Origin: Eretmocerus hayati | Taxonomy: Eukaryota; Arthropoda; Insecta; Hymenoptera; Aphelinidae | Assembly (NCBI GenBank): GCA_029851415.1 | Contig: CM056742.1 | Location: 97,260,976-97,324,975, forward strand | Direction: 5' to 3' | Length of the DNA stretch: 64,000 nt | In this document: positions 11,612 through 24,097 of the stretch, piece by piece | Position numbering within the stretch: position 1 is the first letter of the stretch | Layout of the letters: each line of letters starts with the position of its first letter | Notes under the pieces: generated by a model | The model's database searches: none | What the model was told of the DNA's origin: nothing | What the model saw: only the letters and a program-made list of their open reading frames with translations | Made by a program: the position numbers and the translations under genes

Positions 11612-14600
11612 GTCAGTAGCCCTGGATCGATTCCAATCATCCCCCAATCACCTATTGCGTGATTGACCAATCGAGATGAATACTAGAGAATCGAAATGGA
11701 ATCGTGGGTGCATGGTTATTCCATCCCTCTCAATAATCACAATCAGTATTGAACTCCTCTAGATTTCATATATTTCAATCGGATTCAATACTGCTGATCG
11801 GAATCAATACTGGATTGGAACGGACTGTAGATGAGTTTTTCTATCGGTCAGAATCCTGTCAAGAAGCATTCAGTCGACTGCGTCAATCGATTCCAATGAT
11901 GATCCAATCGCTCATTGCCTGATTGACCAATCGAGCTGAATACTATAGGATGGGATACAGATCGTGGAAGCATGGTCTCTATCCTCCTCGATACATACAA
12001 TTGGTATTGAACTCCTCTGGATTCCATGTATTTCAATCGAAATTAATGCTGCTGAGCAGGATTGGCACGCTCTGAGGATGAGTTTCGCTATCGGTCTGAA
12101 TCCTGCCAGGCAGCACTGAATTGACGGTGTGGATCGATTTTAATGATAACTCAATCACTCATTGCGTGATTGACCGATCGAGATGGATACTACCGAATCG
12201 GACGGGAATCGTGGGTGCATGGTCATTCTATCCTCCTCAATACTGACGATCAGTATTGAACTGCTCTAGGTTTCATATATTCCAATCTAATTCAATACTG
12301 TTGAGCGGGATCGAAACGGCCTGAAGATGAGTTTTGCTATTGGTATGAATCCTGCCAGGCAGCATTGAGTCGACTGCGTCAATCAATGTCAATGATGACC
12401 CAATCACTCATTGCATTATTGATCAATCGATATGAATACTACAGAATCGGATTGGAATCGCGGGTGCATGGTCTCTATCCTCCTGAGTACTTACAATCAG
12501 TATTGATCTCCTCTAGTTCTCGAATATTTGAATCGGATTCAATACTGCTGAGTAGGATTGGTATGGATTGAGGATAAGTTCCGCTATCGGTCTGGATCCT
12601 GCCAGGCAGCATTGAGTCGACTCCGTCAATCGATTTCAATGATAACCCTATCACTCATTGCGTGATTGACCGATCGAGATGGATACTACCGAATCGGACG
12701 GGAATCGTGGGTGCATGGTCATTCTATCCTCCTCAATACTCACAATCAGTATTGAACTCCTCTAGGTTTCATATATTCCAATCGAATTCAATACTGTTGA
12801 GTAGCATTGGAACGGCCTGAAGATGAGTTTTGCTATCGGTCTGAATCCTGCCAGGCAGCCTTGAGTCGACTGAGTCAGTTGATGTCAATAAGGACCCAAT
12901 CACTCATTGCGTTTTCGACCAATCGAGATGAATTCTACAGAATCCGATTGGAATTGTGGCTGCATGGTCATCCTATCCTCCTGAATACTCACAATCAGTA
13001 TTGAAATCCTTTAGGTTTCATATATTCCAATCGAATTCAATACTGTTGAGCAGGATTGGAACGGCCTGAAGATGAGTTTCGCTATCGGTCTGGATCCTGC
13101 CAGGCAGCATTGAATTGACGTTGTGGATCGATTTCAATGATAACTCAATCACTCATTGCGTGATTGACCGATCGAGATGGATACTACAGAATCGGATGGG
13201 AATCGTGGGTGCATGGTCATCCTATCCTCCTGAATACTCACAATCAGTATTGAAATCCTTTAGGTTTCATATATTCCAATCGAATTCAATACTGTTGAGC
13301 AGGATTGGAACGGCCTGAAGATGAGTTTCGCTATCGGTCTGGATCCTGCCAGGCAGCATTGAATTGACGTTGTGGATCGATTTCAATGATAACTCAATCA
13401 CTCATTGCGTGATTGACCGATCGAGATGGATACTACAGAACCGGATGGGAATCGTGGGTGTATGGTCATTCTATCCTCCTCAATACTCACAATCAGTATT
13501 GAACTCCTCTAGGTTTCGTATATTTCAATCGAATTCAATACTATTGAGCAGGATTGGAACGGCCTGGAGATGAGTTTTGCTATTGGTATGAATCCTGCCA
13601 GGCAGCATTGAGTCGACTGCGTCAGTCAATGTCAATGATGACCCAATCACTCATTGCGTGATTGACCAATCGAGATGAATACTACAGAATCGGATTGGAA
13701 TCGTGAGTTCATGGTCATCCTATCCTCCTCAATACTCACAATCAGTATTGAACTCCTCTAGGTTTCGTATATTTCAATCGAATTCAATACTATTGAGCAG
13801 GATTGGAACGGCCTGGAGATGAGTTTTGCTATCGGTCTGGATCCTGCCAGGCAGCGTTCAATTGACGGTGTGTATCGATTTCAATGATAACTCAATCATG
13901 CGTGATTGACCGATCGAGATGGATACTACCGAATCGGACGGGAATCGTGGGTGCATGGTCATTCTATCCTCCTCAATACTCACAATCAGTATTGAACTCC
14001 TCTAGGTTTCATATATTCCAATCGAATTCAATACTGTTGAGCAGGATTGGAACGGCCTGAAGATGAGTTTTGCTATCTGTATGAATCCTGCGAGGCAGCA
14101 TTCAGTAGACTGCGTCAATCGATGTCAATGATGACCCTAACACTCATTGCATTATTGATCAATCGATATGAATACTACAGAATCGGATTGGAATCGCGGG
14201 TGCATGGTCTCTATCCTCCTGAATACTTACAATCAGTATTGATCTCCTCTAGTTCTCATATATTTTCATCCGATTCAATACTGCTGAGCAGGATTGGTAT
14301 GGATTGAGGATAAATTTCGCTATCGGTCTGGATCCTGCCAGGCAGCCTTGAGTCGACTGAGTCAATCGATGTCAATAAGGACCCAATCACCTATTGCATG
14401 ATTGACCAATCGAGATGAATACTAGAGAATCGAATTGAAATCCTGGGTGCATGGTTATTCCATCCTTCTCAATAATCACAATCAGTATTGAACTCCTCTG
14501 GATTTCATATATTTGAATTGAATTCAATACTGTTGAGCAGGATTGGGACGGACTGGAGATGAGTTTTGCTATCGGTCTGAATCCTGCCAGGCAGCATTGA

Positions 14601-17600
14601 GTCGGCTGCGTCAATCGATGTCAATGATGACCCAATCACTCATTGCATTATTGATCAATCGATATGAATACTACAGAATCGGATTGGAATCGCGGGTGCA
14701 TGGTCGCTATCCTCCTGAATACTCACAATCAGTATTGATCTCCTCTAGTTCTCATATATTTGAATCGGATTCAATACTGCTGAGCAGAATTGGTATGGAT
14801 TGAGGATAAGTTTCGCTATCGGTCTGGATCCTGCCAGGCAGCCTTGACTCGACTGCCTGCGTCAATCGATGTCAATAATTACTCAATCACTCACTGCGTT
14901 TTTGACCAACCGGGATGAATACTACAGAATCGAATTGGAATCGCGGGTGCATGGTCTCTATCCTCCTGAATACTTACAATCAGTATTGATCTCCTCTAGT
15001 TCTCATATATTCCAATCGAATTCAATACTGTTGAGCAGGATTGGAACGGCCTGAAAATGAGTTTTGCCATCGGTCTGGATCCTGCCAGGCAGCATTGAAT
15101 TGACGGTGTGGATCGATTTCAATGATAACTCAATCACTCATTGCGTGATTGACCGATCGAGATGGATACTACCGGATCGGACGGGAACCGTGCGTGCATG
15201 GTCATCCCATCCTCCTCAATACTCACAATCAGTTTTCAACTCCTCTAGGTTTCATATATTCCAATCGAATTCAATACTGTTGAGCAGGATCGAAACGGCC
15301 TGAAGATGAGTTTTGCTATTGGTATGAATCCTGCCAGGCAGCATTGAGTCGACTGCGTCAATCGATGTCAATGATGACCCAATCACTCATTGCATTATTG
15401 ATCAATCGATATGAATACTACAGAATCGGATTGGAATCGCGGGTGCATGGTCTCTATCCTCCTGAGTACTTACAATCAGTATTGATCTCCTCTAGTTCTC
15501 AAATATTTGAATCGGATTCAATACTGCTGAGTAGGATTGGTATGGATTGAGGATAAGTTCCGCTATCGCTCTGGATCCTGCCAGGCAGCATTGAGTCGAC
15601 TCCGTCAATCGATTTCAATGATGACCGTATCACTCATTGCGTGATTGACCAATCGAGATGAATACTACAGAATCGGATTGGAATCGTGAGTTCATGGTCA
15701 TCCTATCCTCCTCAATACTCACAATCAGTATTGAACTCCTCTAGGTTTCGCATATTTCAATCGAATTCAATACTATTGAGCAGGATTGGAACGGCCTGGA
15801 GATGAGTTTTGCTATCGGTCTGGATCCTGCCAGGCAGCGTTCAATTGACGGTGTGTATCGATTTCAATGATAACTCAATCATGCGTGATTGACCGATCGA
15901 GATGGATACTACCGAATCGGACGGGAATCGTGGGTGCATGGTCATTCTATCCTCCTCAATACTCACAATCAGTATTGAACTCCTCTAGGTTTCATATATT
16001 CCAATCGAATTCAATACTGTTGAGCAGGATTGGAACGGCCTGAAGATGAGTTTTGCTATCTGTATGAATCCTGCGAGGCAGCATTCAGTAGACTGCGTCA
16101 ATCGATGTCAATGATGACCCTAACACTCAATGCATTATTGATCAATCGATATGAATACTACAGAATCGGATTGGAATCGCGGGTGCATGGTCTCTATCCT
16201 CCTGAATACTTACAATCAGTATTGATCTCCTCTAGTTCTCATATATTTGGATCGGATTCAATACTGCTGAGCAGGATTGGTATGGATTGAGGAAAAGTTT
16301 CGCTATCGGTCTGGATCCTGCCACGCAGCCTTGAGTCGACTGAGTCAATCGATGTCAATAAGGACCCAATCACCTATTGCATGATTGACCAATCGAGATG
16401 AATACTAGAGAATCGAATTGAAATCCTGGGTGCATGGTTATTCCATCCTTCTCAATGATCACAATCAGTATTGAACTCCTCTAGATTTCATATATTTCAA
16501 TTGAATTCAATACTGTTGAGCAGGATTGGAACGGACTGGAGATGAGTTTTGCTATCGGTCTGAATCCTGCCAGGCAGCATAGAGTCGGCTGCGTCAATCG
16601 ATGTCAATGATGACCCAATCACTCATTGCATTATTGATCAATCGATATGAATACTACAGAATCGGATTGGAATCGCGGGTGCATGGTCTCTATCCTCCTG
16701 AATACTCACAATCAGTATTGATCTCCTCTAGTTCTCATATATTTAAATCGGATTCAATACTGCTGAGCAGAATTGGTATGGATTGAGGATAAGTTTCGCT
16801 ATCGGTCTGGATCTTGCCAGGCAGCCTTGACTCGACTGCCTGCGTCAATCGATGTCAATAATTACTCAATCACTCACTGCGTTCCTGACCAACCGAGATG
16901 AATACTACAGAATCGAATTGGAATCGCGGGTGCATGGTCTCTATCCTCCTGAATACTTACAATCAGTATTGATCTCCTCTAGTTCTTATATATTCCAATC
17001 GAATTCAATACTGTTGAGCAGGATTGGAACGGCCTGAAGATGAGTTTTGCTATCGGTCTGGATCCTGCCAGGCAGCATTGAATTGACGGTGTGGATCGAT
17101 TTCAATGATAACTCAATCACTCATTGCGTGATTGACCGATCGAGATGGATACTACCGGATCGGACGGGAATCGTGCGTGCATGGTCATCCCATCCTCCTC
17201 AATACTCACAATCAGTTTTCAACTCCTCTAGGTTTCATATATTCCAATCGAATTCAATACTGTTGAGCAGGATCGAAACGGCCCGAAGACGAGTTTTGCT
17301 ATCGGTAATAATCCTGCCAGGCAGCATTGAGTCGACTGCGTCAATCGATGTCAATGATGACCCAATCACTCATTGCATTATTGATCAATCGATATGAATA
17401 CTACAGAATCGGATTGGAATCGCGGGTGCATGGTTTCTATTCTCCTGAGTACTTACAATCAGTATTGATCTCCTCTAGTTCTCATATATTTGAATCGGAT
17501 TTAATACTGCTGAGTAGGATTGGTATGGATCGAGGATAAGTTTCGCTATCGGTCTGGATCCTGCCAGGCAGCATTGAGTCGACTCCGTCAATCGATTTCA

Positions 17601-18318
17601 ATGATAACCCTATCACTCATTGCGTGATTGACCGATCGAGATGGATACTACCGAATCGGACGGGAATCGTGGGTGCATGGTCATTCTATCCTCCTCAATA
17701 CTCACAATCAGTATTGAACTCCTCTAGGTTTCATATATTCCAATCGAATTCAATACTGTTAAGTAGGATTGGAACGGCCTGAAGATGAGTTTTGCTATCG
17801 GTCTGAATCCTGCCAGGCAGCCTTGAGTCGACTGAGTCAGTTGATGTCAATAAGGACCCAATCACTCATTGCGTTTTCGACCAATCGAGATGAATTCTAC
17901 AGAATCCGATTGGAATTGTGGCTGCATGGTCATCCTATCCTCCTGAATACTCACAATCAGTATTGAAATCCTTTAGGTTTCATATATTCCAATCGAATTC
18001 AATACTGTTGAGCAGGATTGGAACGGCCTGAAGATGAGTTTCGCTATCGGTCTGGATCCTGCCAGGCAGCATTGAATTGACGTTGTGGATCGATTTCAAT
18101 GATAACTCAATCACTCATTGCGTGATTGACCGATCGAGATGGATACTACAGAATCGGATGGGAATCGTGGGTGCATGGTCATTCTATCCTCCTCAATACT
18201 CACAATCAGTATTGAACTCCTTTAGGTTTCATATATTCCAATCGAATTCAATACTGTTGAGTAGGATTGGAACGGCCTGAAGATGAGTTTTGCTATCGGT
18301 CTGAATCCTGCTAGGCAG
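11612..18318 (+). repeat. Satellite array, ~248-bp monomer, ~27 copies, higher-order repeats
   Basis: The landmark ATCCTGCCAGGCAGC and its variants recur every 243-252 bp from about 11,850 to 18,302; the first, partial monomer begins near 11,612. Monomers fall into distinguishable types. Blocks of eight recur at a shift of about 1,984 bp (the monomers at 13,839, 14,082, 14,330 and 14,579 match those at 15,822, 16,066, 16,314 and 16,562). Monomers at 12,347-13,092 match 17,308-18,054 at a shift of about 4,962 bp (20 units). The many 60-86 residue frames in the array are by-products of the repeated sequence. Centromeric or heterochromatic location is possible but not shown. Confidence 0.97.
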
Positions 18319-18844
18319 CATCAAGCAGAATTTCTCGAGATCCTGCAGAGAGATAGTTCTAATATCGAAGAGTACGTGTGCAAAATTCCAGAAGGGCTGA
18401 CCATCCCATTTTAGAGTATCGATCGTCACAGTTTGACCACTTTTATACATTTTCAACATCGCGCTCATGGGAGCGGGCCCCAAAAACAGCACAAAAAAGG
18501 GTCTAGCGCAAAACCTGATCAACAGAAAATGGTGGGACTGCGAGAGATCCGAGTTCATGTATCAATGAATCATATAGCCAACCCTGGAGATGATGGACTA
18601 CGCCGTTTTTTAGTAATTGTTCATACAAAACGTAGAATACAAAAAATGCGACTCGTGATTTCGATTTTAGGGTAGATAACTTTGGAAACCATGCCTGATT
18701 CTGTTCAGGAAGGCTTAGATGACCGTTTTTGTTTGTTGTTTGATGGAAAAAGTGCATATATTAACAATAATGATAATTTCGAATATTTTGATGTGGGCAA
18801 AAAAGTGAGGTTAAGTCTCTTTGACTCACGTAGTTGGTTACAAC
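18319..18844. other. No gene recognised
   Basis: The stretch between the satellite and the Tigger-type element. Overlapping frames on both strands have no recognisable motif. Confidence 0.5.
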
Positions 18845-18846
18845 TA

Positions 18847-19630
18847 CCGTATTTACCCGTGTAAAAGACGCACCAAAAAATCAGTTTTGAGCACTCCAAA
18901 ACAGGGGTGCGTCTTATCTATGGGTGCGTCTTATCTATAGGTGCTTAATATTTTCTGTGCGGAAAATTTGTTGGCAGCACTCGTGTATAAGACGCACCAG
19001 AAATTTATAGAATACCACCATACTCAGCTGCGTATTCTTGAAATTGTTCACAATCGTAAACACGCGTGAATATACGCGCAGTTGTGTGACTTTGTATACG
19101 TATTTCAATTACATCGAAAACTAAGTGATCGTCATAACAGCATTGCCACATCGCGAATGAATATGATATTCGAAATTTCATCAACATTCGATAACATCAG
19201 TACACTGTCGAATCTCAGTAGCTCAACAGCTGAGCGAGATTACAAATATGGAGCTCAAAAAGAGAAATTCATATACAAGTGCTTTCAAACTAAAGGTTGT
19301 GCGACAAGCTGAAGCTGTTGGAAATCGAGAGGCTGGCAGAATAAACAAAGTTTCTGAAGTTTGTGTCAGGAGGTGGCGTAATGAAAAAGAGAAGCTCTCT
19401 CAATGTTATAGAGTGGACAATAAATGCATTGTGATATATCGAATGAATCTCTATTGTCCTTCATTTGCCCGGTTTCATCTGAAATTTTTCACTCCGAGCC
19501 CTAGTGAACCGGGGTGCGTCTTATCTATGGGTGCGTCTTATCTACAGGTTCTTATAATTTTCCGATTTTTCCCCCCAAAAAGTGGGGTGCGTCTTATCTA
19601 TAGGTGCGTCTTTTACACGGGTAAATACGG
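18847..19630 (+). mobile_element. Non-autonomous Tigger/pogo-type element, 784 bp
   Basis: Perfect 28-bp terminal inverted repeats beginning CCGTATTTACCCGTG, flanked on both sides by TA (18845-18846 and 19631-19632), the target duplication of the Tc1/mariner/pogo superfamily. Subterminal copies of GGTGCGTCTTATCTA occur in direct repeat near both ends (about 18,906, 18,922, 19,514, 19,530 and 19,584). Internally it keeps only a helix-turn-helix segment and has no DDE catalytic domain, so it depends on a transposase made elsewhere. The perfect ends suggest fairly recent mobility. Confidence 0.9.
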
Positions 19631-19661
19631 TACCTTAAATTCATCACACTCTCGCTCTTGA
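19248..19661 (+). pseudogene. Remnant of pogo/Tigger transposase, N-terminal HTH only
   Basis: The first 55 or so residues match the CENP-B/Tigger-type DNA-binding helix-turn-helix: a Lys/Arg-rich start, the AFKLKVVRQAE helix, GNREAG, then VRRWRNEKEKL. After this the frame continues without recognisable sequence and runs out through the right terminal repeat, so the catalytic part has been deleted. A full transposase of this family is about 450-600 residues. If expressed it could bind element ends without cutting (inference). Confidence 0.75.
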
Positions 19662-21140
19662 GAATCTCAGTTGCTCTCATCAACACCGAATAATGAGAAT
19701 TATTCGAACAAAGCGTCCCATCCTTGGATTGCATCGGCTGCGGAATATGATAGTGAATCATGACCGGTCATATTCATGTATTCCATGCACAAAACTCATA
19801 CCTCGGTCCGCACCGGTCTCCATTCAATCACATTCTCGCTTTGGGCAACCCGAATCCTCCGCATTATCACCAAGTCATCCGAGTATTTGAAATGAACGTC
19901 CCACCCTCTCATCGCGTAGGTCGCGGGTTCTAAAGATGAACCACCACAGGCCGAGACACTGTGCAGATTCTTCATACCTGAATTTGCACAGGCCTACAAT
20001 CTACCACATCCTCAAACTGGAAAATCTTAGTCACTCTCATTGACACCAAATGTTGACACCAAAAAAAAAAAAAAAAAACACACTCCAAGAAAAACTAATA
20101 CCGCGATCCGCACATGCCTCCAATCTATCACATTCTTACTATGGGAAATCTCAGTCGCTCCCATCGACACAAAATAATTGAAGGGATTCAAAAAAAGCGT
20201 CCCGTCCTTGGTTCGTGTCCACTGCGGGTGAGAATGATGAATTATCAAAGGTAGAATCTCCACATCTCATGCACGAAACTGATATTCGATCCGTAGAGAC
20301 CATCAATCGATCATGCTCTCGCTCTGGGCAACCCGAATCCTCCAACTCACCAACAAATCGCCGAATATATAGAACAACGTCTCATCCTTGCATCGCGTAA
20401 ATCGCAGGTTAGGGAGGTAAACCATCACAGGCGGAATTCCCCCACACTATTCAGATAACTCGTACCACGATCTGCACAGAAACATAACCTACCACGTTCT
20501 CACTCTGAGAAATCTTATTCGCCCTCATCGACACAAAATGATTGGAATTATTCGAGAGTAACCGTCTCATCCTGGATCGCGTCCACTGCGGCTCGGAATA
20601 ATGAATCATCACAGGTAGAATTCTTGCATTTCATGCACAAAACTGAAAACTTGATCCGTGCAGGCCTCCATTCAATCACACTCTCGCTCTCGGCAACCCG
20701 AATCCTCCGCACCATCAACCAATTGCCGAATACATAAAACAACGTCACATCCTTACATCGCGTAGGTCGCTGGCTGAAAAGGCAAACCATCACAGGCGGA
20801 ATTCCCCCACACTTTTCAGATAATTCGCACTCCGGTCTGCACAGGCCTACAGTCTATCAAATTTTCACTCTGGGAAATCTCAGTCGCTCCGATTGACACC
20901 AAGTTATTAGTATTATCCGGAAAAAACAACCCAATCTTGGATCGCGTCGACTGCGGGTTAGAATGATGAATCATCACAGGTTGAATCTTCATACATAAAA
21001 ATAATACCTCGATCCGGATGGGCCATCATTTGGTTATACCCTCGCTCTGGGAAACCCGAATCTCTCGCATCACAAATGTATTGTCCAAACATCCGAAAAG
21101 AACGTCTCATCCTCGCATCGTGGCACCCTCCAAATCGGAT
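19640..21140 (-). repeat. Satellite family 2 (~360 bp), diverged copies, reverse orientation
   Basis: Landmarks such as CAACCCGAATCCTCC (about 19,845, 20,329, 20,693 and a variant near 21,050), CTCTCATCGACACC-type blocks and GGCGGAATTCCCCCACA recur at roughly 360-bp spacing with appreciable divergence. Some intervals are longer. A run of 18 A lies at about 20,062. The same family occurs in the opposite orientation at 21,950-22,434 and 51,249-51,690. Short frames inside are by-products. Confidence 0.8.
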
Positions 21141-21949
21141 GCATGTTCAGCCATCTCCGCTTTTTACATCGCATCCTCGTAATCCTCTGGAAAATCATCA
21201 ACCGATATCTGCACCTTATGCGAGAAACAATATGAATTCAGTGTGGACAGAACGCTGATTGGCGAGATTTCACATGGATTGTATCGCGAAACCCGTTCAG
21301 AAATCCCGAAGGCTTGCTTACTGGCAACCAACCCTCGAATCACGCCGTAGACCAGAATACTTCGCAAGATTAAGGTAACCGGCTATTCGCTGTGTCCACC
21401 TATATTTAGCGGGAAAAATCGTGACTGTAGCACTCGCGGTGGCCAAACACGACACGAAAAAACGGGGGTCAGCGACGGGGAACGGTGATCGGAAGAGATC
21501 GCGCAGAATTGCGAGCCGCGACAGCTGACAACAGCTGATGTGTTCTTGCTTTTCGATGGCTGTTTGTTTGACTCTGTTATCTCACGCCGCTTCTCATCCA
21601 GTCACATAAACAACTTGTGATTCGAGACAACGTGGGCGAAGTTCCTTTAGTTCGACCAAACTACTGCTTGAGGAGGAGCAGAGATTTATAACCTATAGGC
21701 ATTCAATCATACTTACGACTTTCCGTTTGTTATATGTGAGCTTGACTACGAACTCACAAACTCTTACGAACTAATTGCAGAGTCTTCAACGGGTTCACAA
21801 GGTGACGCGACACTTGCATGTAAGTGAGAGAGTGTGTGTGTGTGTGTGTGTGTGTGATCTCGGTCGTGTTCTCGTGCCCCCGGTCTTTAATGCGCGGCAG
21901 AGCCGCTAGACGGCACTCGGAAACAACTTGGACTGAGCGAATAACTTTC
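21141..21949. other. No gene recognised; contains a (GT)n microsatellite
   Basis: Separates oppositely oriented blocks of satellite family 2. A GT dinucleotide run occupies about 21,832-21,856. No frame with recognisable content. Confidence 0.55.
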
Positions 21950-22434
21950 TGTGATACATCCTGGAGACCTGTGCGAAACCTCGGTTTATTTCGACAGTTT
22001 CTGGCTTTTTGGATACTTAAACAATTTTTTGTTTGCACGGAGGATTCGGGTCCTCCAGACAGAGATTGCGATCGGTTGGAGACCTGGGCGGATTGCGATA
22101 TACCTTTGAAGTGGGGTGACAAAATCCTACCTGTGATGATTCATCATTTCAAGCCGCGACCTATGCGATGCAAGAATGGGACTTCTTCTCAAATATTCGG
22201 ACAGTTCGTTGGTAATGCAGCGGATTCGGGTCACCCAGAGCGAGAATGTGACCGGATGTACCTTGTGCGGTCCGAGGTATCAGTTTTGTGCGTGAAATGC
22301 AGTAATTGCACCTGAGATGATTCATTTTATCAAACCGCAATAGGCGCGATCTGAGAATCGGACTGTTTTTCTCGAATGATTCGAATTATTCCGTGTCGAT
22401 AAGAGCGACCAAAATATACCAGAGTAAGGTTGCG
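21950..22434 (+). repeat. Satellite family 2, forward block interrupted at 22,434
   Basis: Two partial monomers with landmarks GGATTCGGGT (near 22,044 and 22,222) and GTATCAGTTTTGTGC. The last monomer breaks off after AAGGTTGCG at the start of an LTR. The missing continuation of the monomer is found at 51,249, on the far side of a 28.8-kb insertion. Confidence 0.82.
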
Positions 22435-23140
22435 TGTTATGAACCAGGGGTTCTTGAGGTTCATGTGCTATGGGTTCTATTCTGTCCTTACCAGACCGTC
22501 GGGTCAGTAAGTTGGGCTGCAAAGTATTCTCTGAATGATAAGTCCAAGATGTTGAGTGCAGTATAGATTTTATTCAAAGGTAAGTTATGAATCCGAGAGA
22601 GAGACTGTTACAACTGTTCGTTATTCTACTGATTCTACAATGGTACGAGAGTATCAAGGGCTGAGACTACTCGTCCTGGAATGCTGCTAATCGCGGAGTC
22701 TATGCTACGAGTTTACGTGGTCGACTGAGATTCTAGAAGCCTAATGTACGCGGTGAGCGTCCGCGGTCAACTGTTAGGACAGAAGCTTGGATCAGCGTTC
22801 TTACGCCACTTTTATACTCGTTCTCACATCGAGGTCAAATGCGCGTCAGCGCCTTTGTTCTCGCGCTTTCTTGCGCCAGTGCCCCTGCGTTCGAACGTTC
22901 TCGAAGGCTCTAGGCTGGCACCTCTGAGTCATGGGTATCAATTCTTGCACGCGCGGTTGGTGACGCTTAGTTGCACCGCATTACAATAAATACTGCAATA
23001 GCTGGAGCTCATGTTTCTTGACTCGATCCATGACGCACGGCTATAGATTCTTGCACGTGCGGCTATAGTTGCACCACATTGCATTGAATCTTGCGATAGC
23101 TACAACTCGTAGGTATGGAGCTTAGACTAGCTCCATGACA
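22435..23140 (-). repeat. LTR of the outer element (3' LTR by orientation)
   Basis: 706 bp beginning TGTTATGAACC and ending CCATGACA on the plus strand, so TG...CA in either direction. In the minus orientation an AATAAA lies about 140 bp before the LTR end. No polypurine tract is evident in the sequence just beyond 23,140, which is odd for a 3' LTR. Confidence 0.88.
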
Positions 23141-24097
23141 CGTTCATTGGCGCGCAACTGATCCCCGGATCAGAAAGTTACGAAGAGCTATGGTCTCATT
23201 TGGTTTTGAAATTTTTAAGAATTTTCCTGATCGAAATTATTCTAGGGTAGCATAAATTTGAGGATACTTCCACCATATGACATTACAACTAAAATGGAAT
23301 TCTTGTACTCCCAGTGGATGTATCAAAGATGAGATCAATACATCCATTTGATAACGCAATTATATCTTGGTTACATTGTTAAATTAAAATTAGGTAGTAT
23401 TTTCTACATATATAGTCTTCAAGTAATTTCTTACAGTAGCTGATATCCGATTCAATACACGAGTCTCTTAGTCAATATCATATGAATGGTATGATAACTA
23501 ATTTTGGTATCGTGGAGGTTCATAACTGATGAAATTTCATTAGGTTAGAACCATATATTCGTGCAGTAACGCGAATACCATCCGAATTCCTTCAGGAAGT
23601 CGATGAATTCAATTGTGAATTCAATTTGGTAGCGCAAGCAAGATATTCAAACATATTGAAGATTCAAATTCACGTCAGTATCAGAAAATACGTGATTGAA
23701 ATATTTCACGGATGTCATTTTGGTAGCGTGGTAACCGTTCCCCAAGGGATTTTCAACCAGTTGAAGTAGCGGCGTGAAAATCTATCTCACGGAAAGTCTC
23801 AAAATAAATTCAATCTGGTAGCATCAATACATTCAACGTATCATCAAACTAATGATTGACTAGAATGTTAGCGTGTTTTTGAAATGCTGGAGTAAAGATA
23901 TTTCGTGACCGAGCGATTATTACTAGGTATTATCGACAAGAAAGAATGTTGATTGATCTATCGTAATGCTCTCTCTCTTCCTCCAAATAATTGCTGTGTT
24001 GGTCATACGGAATACCTTTAGCATTCACTGCTGAAGGAATGAATATCTTCATCTTATTCTCAAAGTTATGATTTACTTAATTTAATCAGTCTCTCTC
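23141..24097. other. Internal sequence of the outer element, no gene
   Basis: AT-rich sequence without frames. The short phrase TTTGGTAGCG and variants recur near 23,505, 23,625, 23,718 and 23,813, and one GGTTAGAACC motif (23,544) resembles the palindromic motif array at 42.4-42.7 kb. Otherwise featureless. Confidence 0.5.

Noticed and set aside
12365..18280. Many plus-strand frames of 60-116 codons with similar proteins (e.g. SRLRQSMSMMTQSLIALLINR)
   Set aside because: They are translations of the 248-bp satellite. Each frame stops and restarts with the monomer period, and types change with single-base differences.
22744..22989. 81-codon frame, also at 50,852-51,097
   Set aside because: It recurs because it lies in both LTRs of the outer element. 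There is no start context or family to support a protein.
23141..23180. Plus-sense primer-like sequence TTGGCGCGCAACTG after the LTR at 22,435
   Set aside because: It would require the opposite orientation of the outer element. The TGG site at 42,906-42,922 is closer to its LTR, and AATAAA placement favours the minus sense. Not fully excluded.
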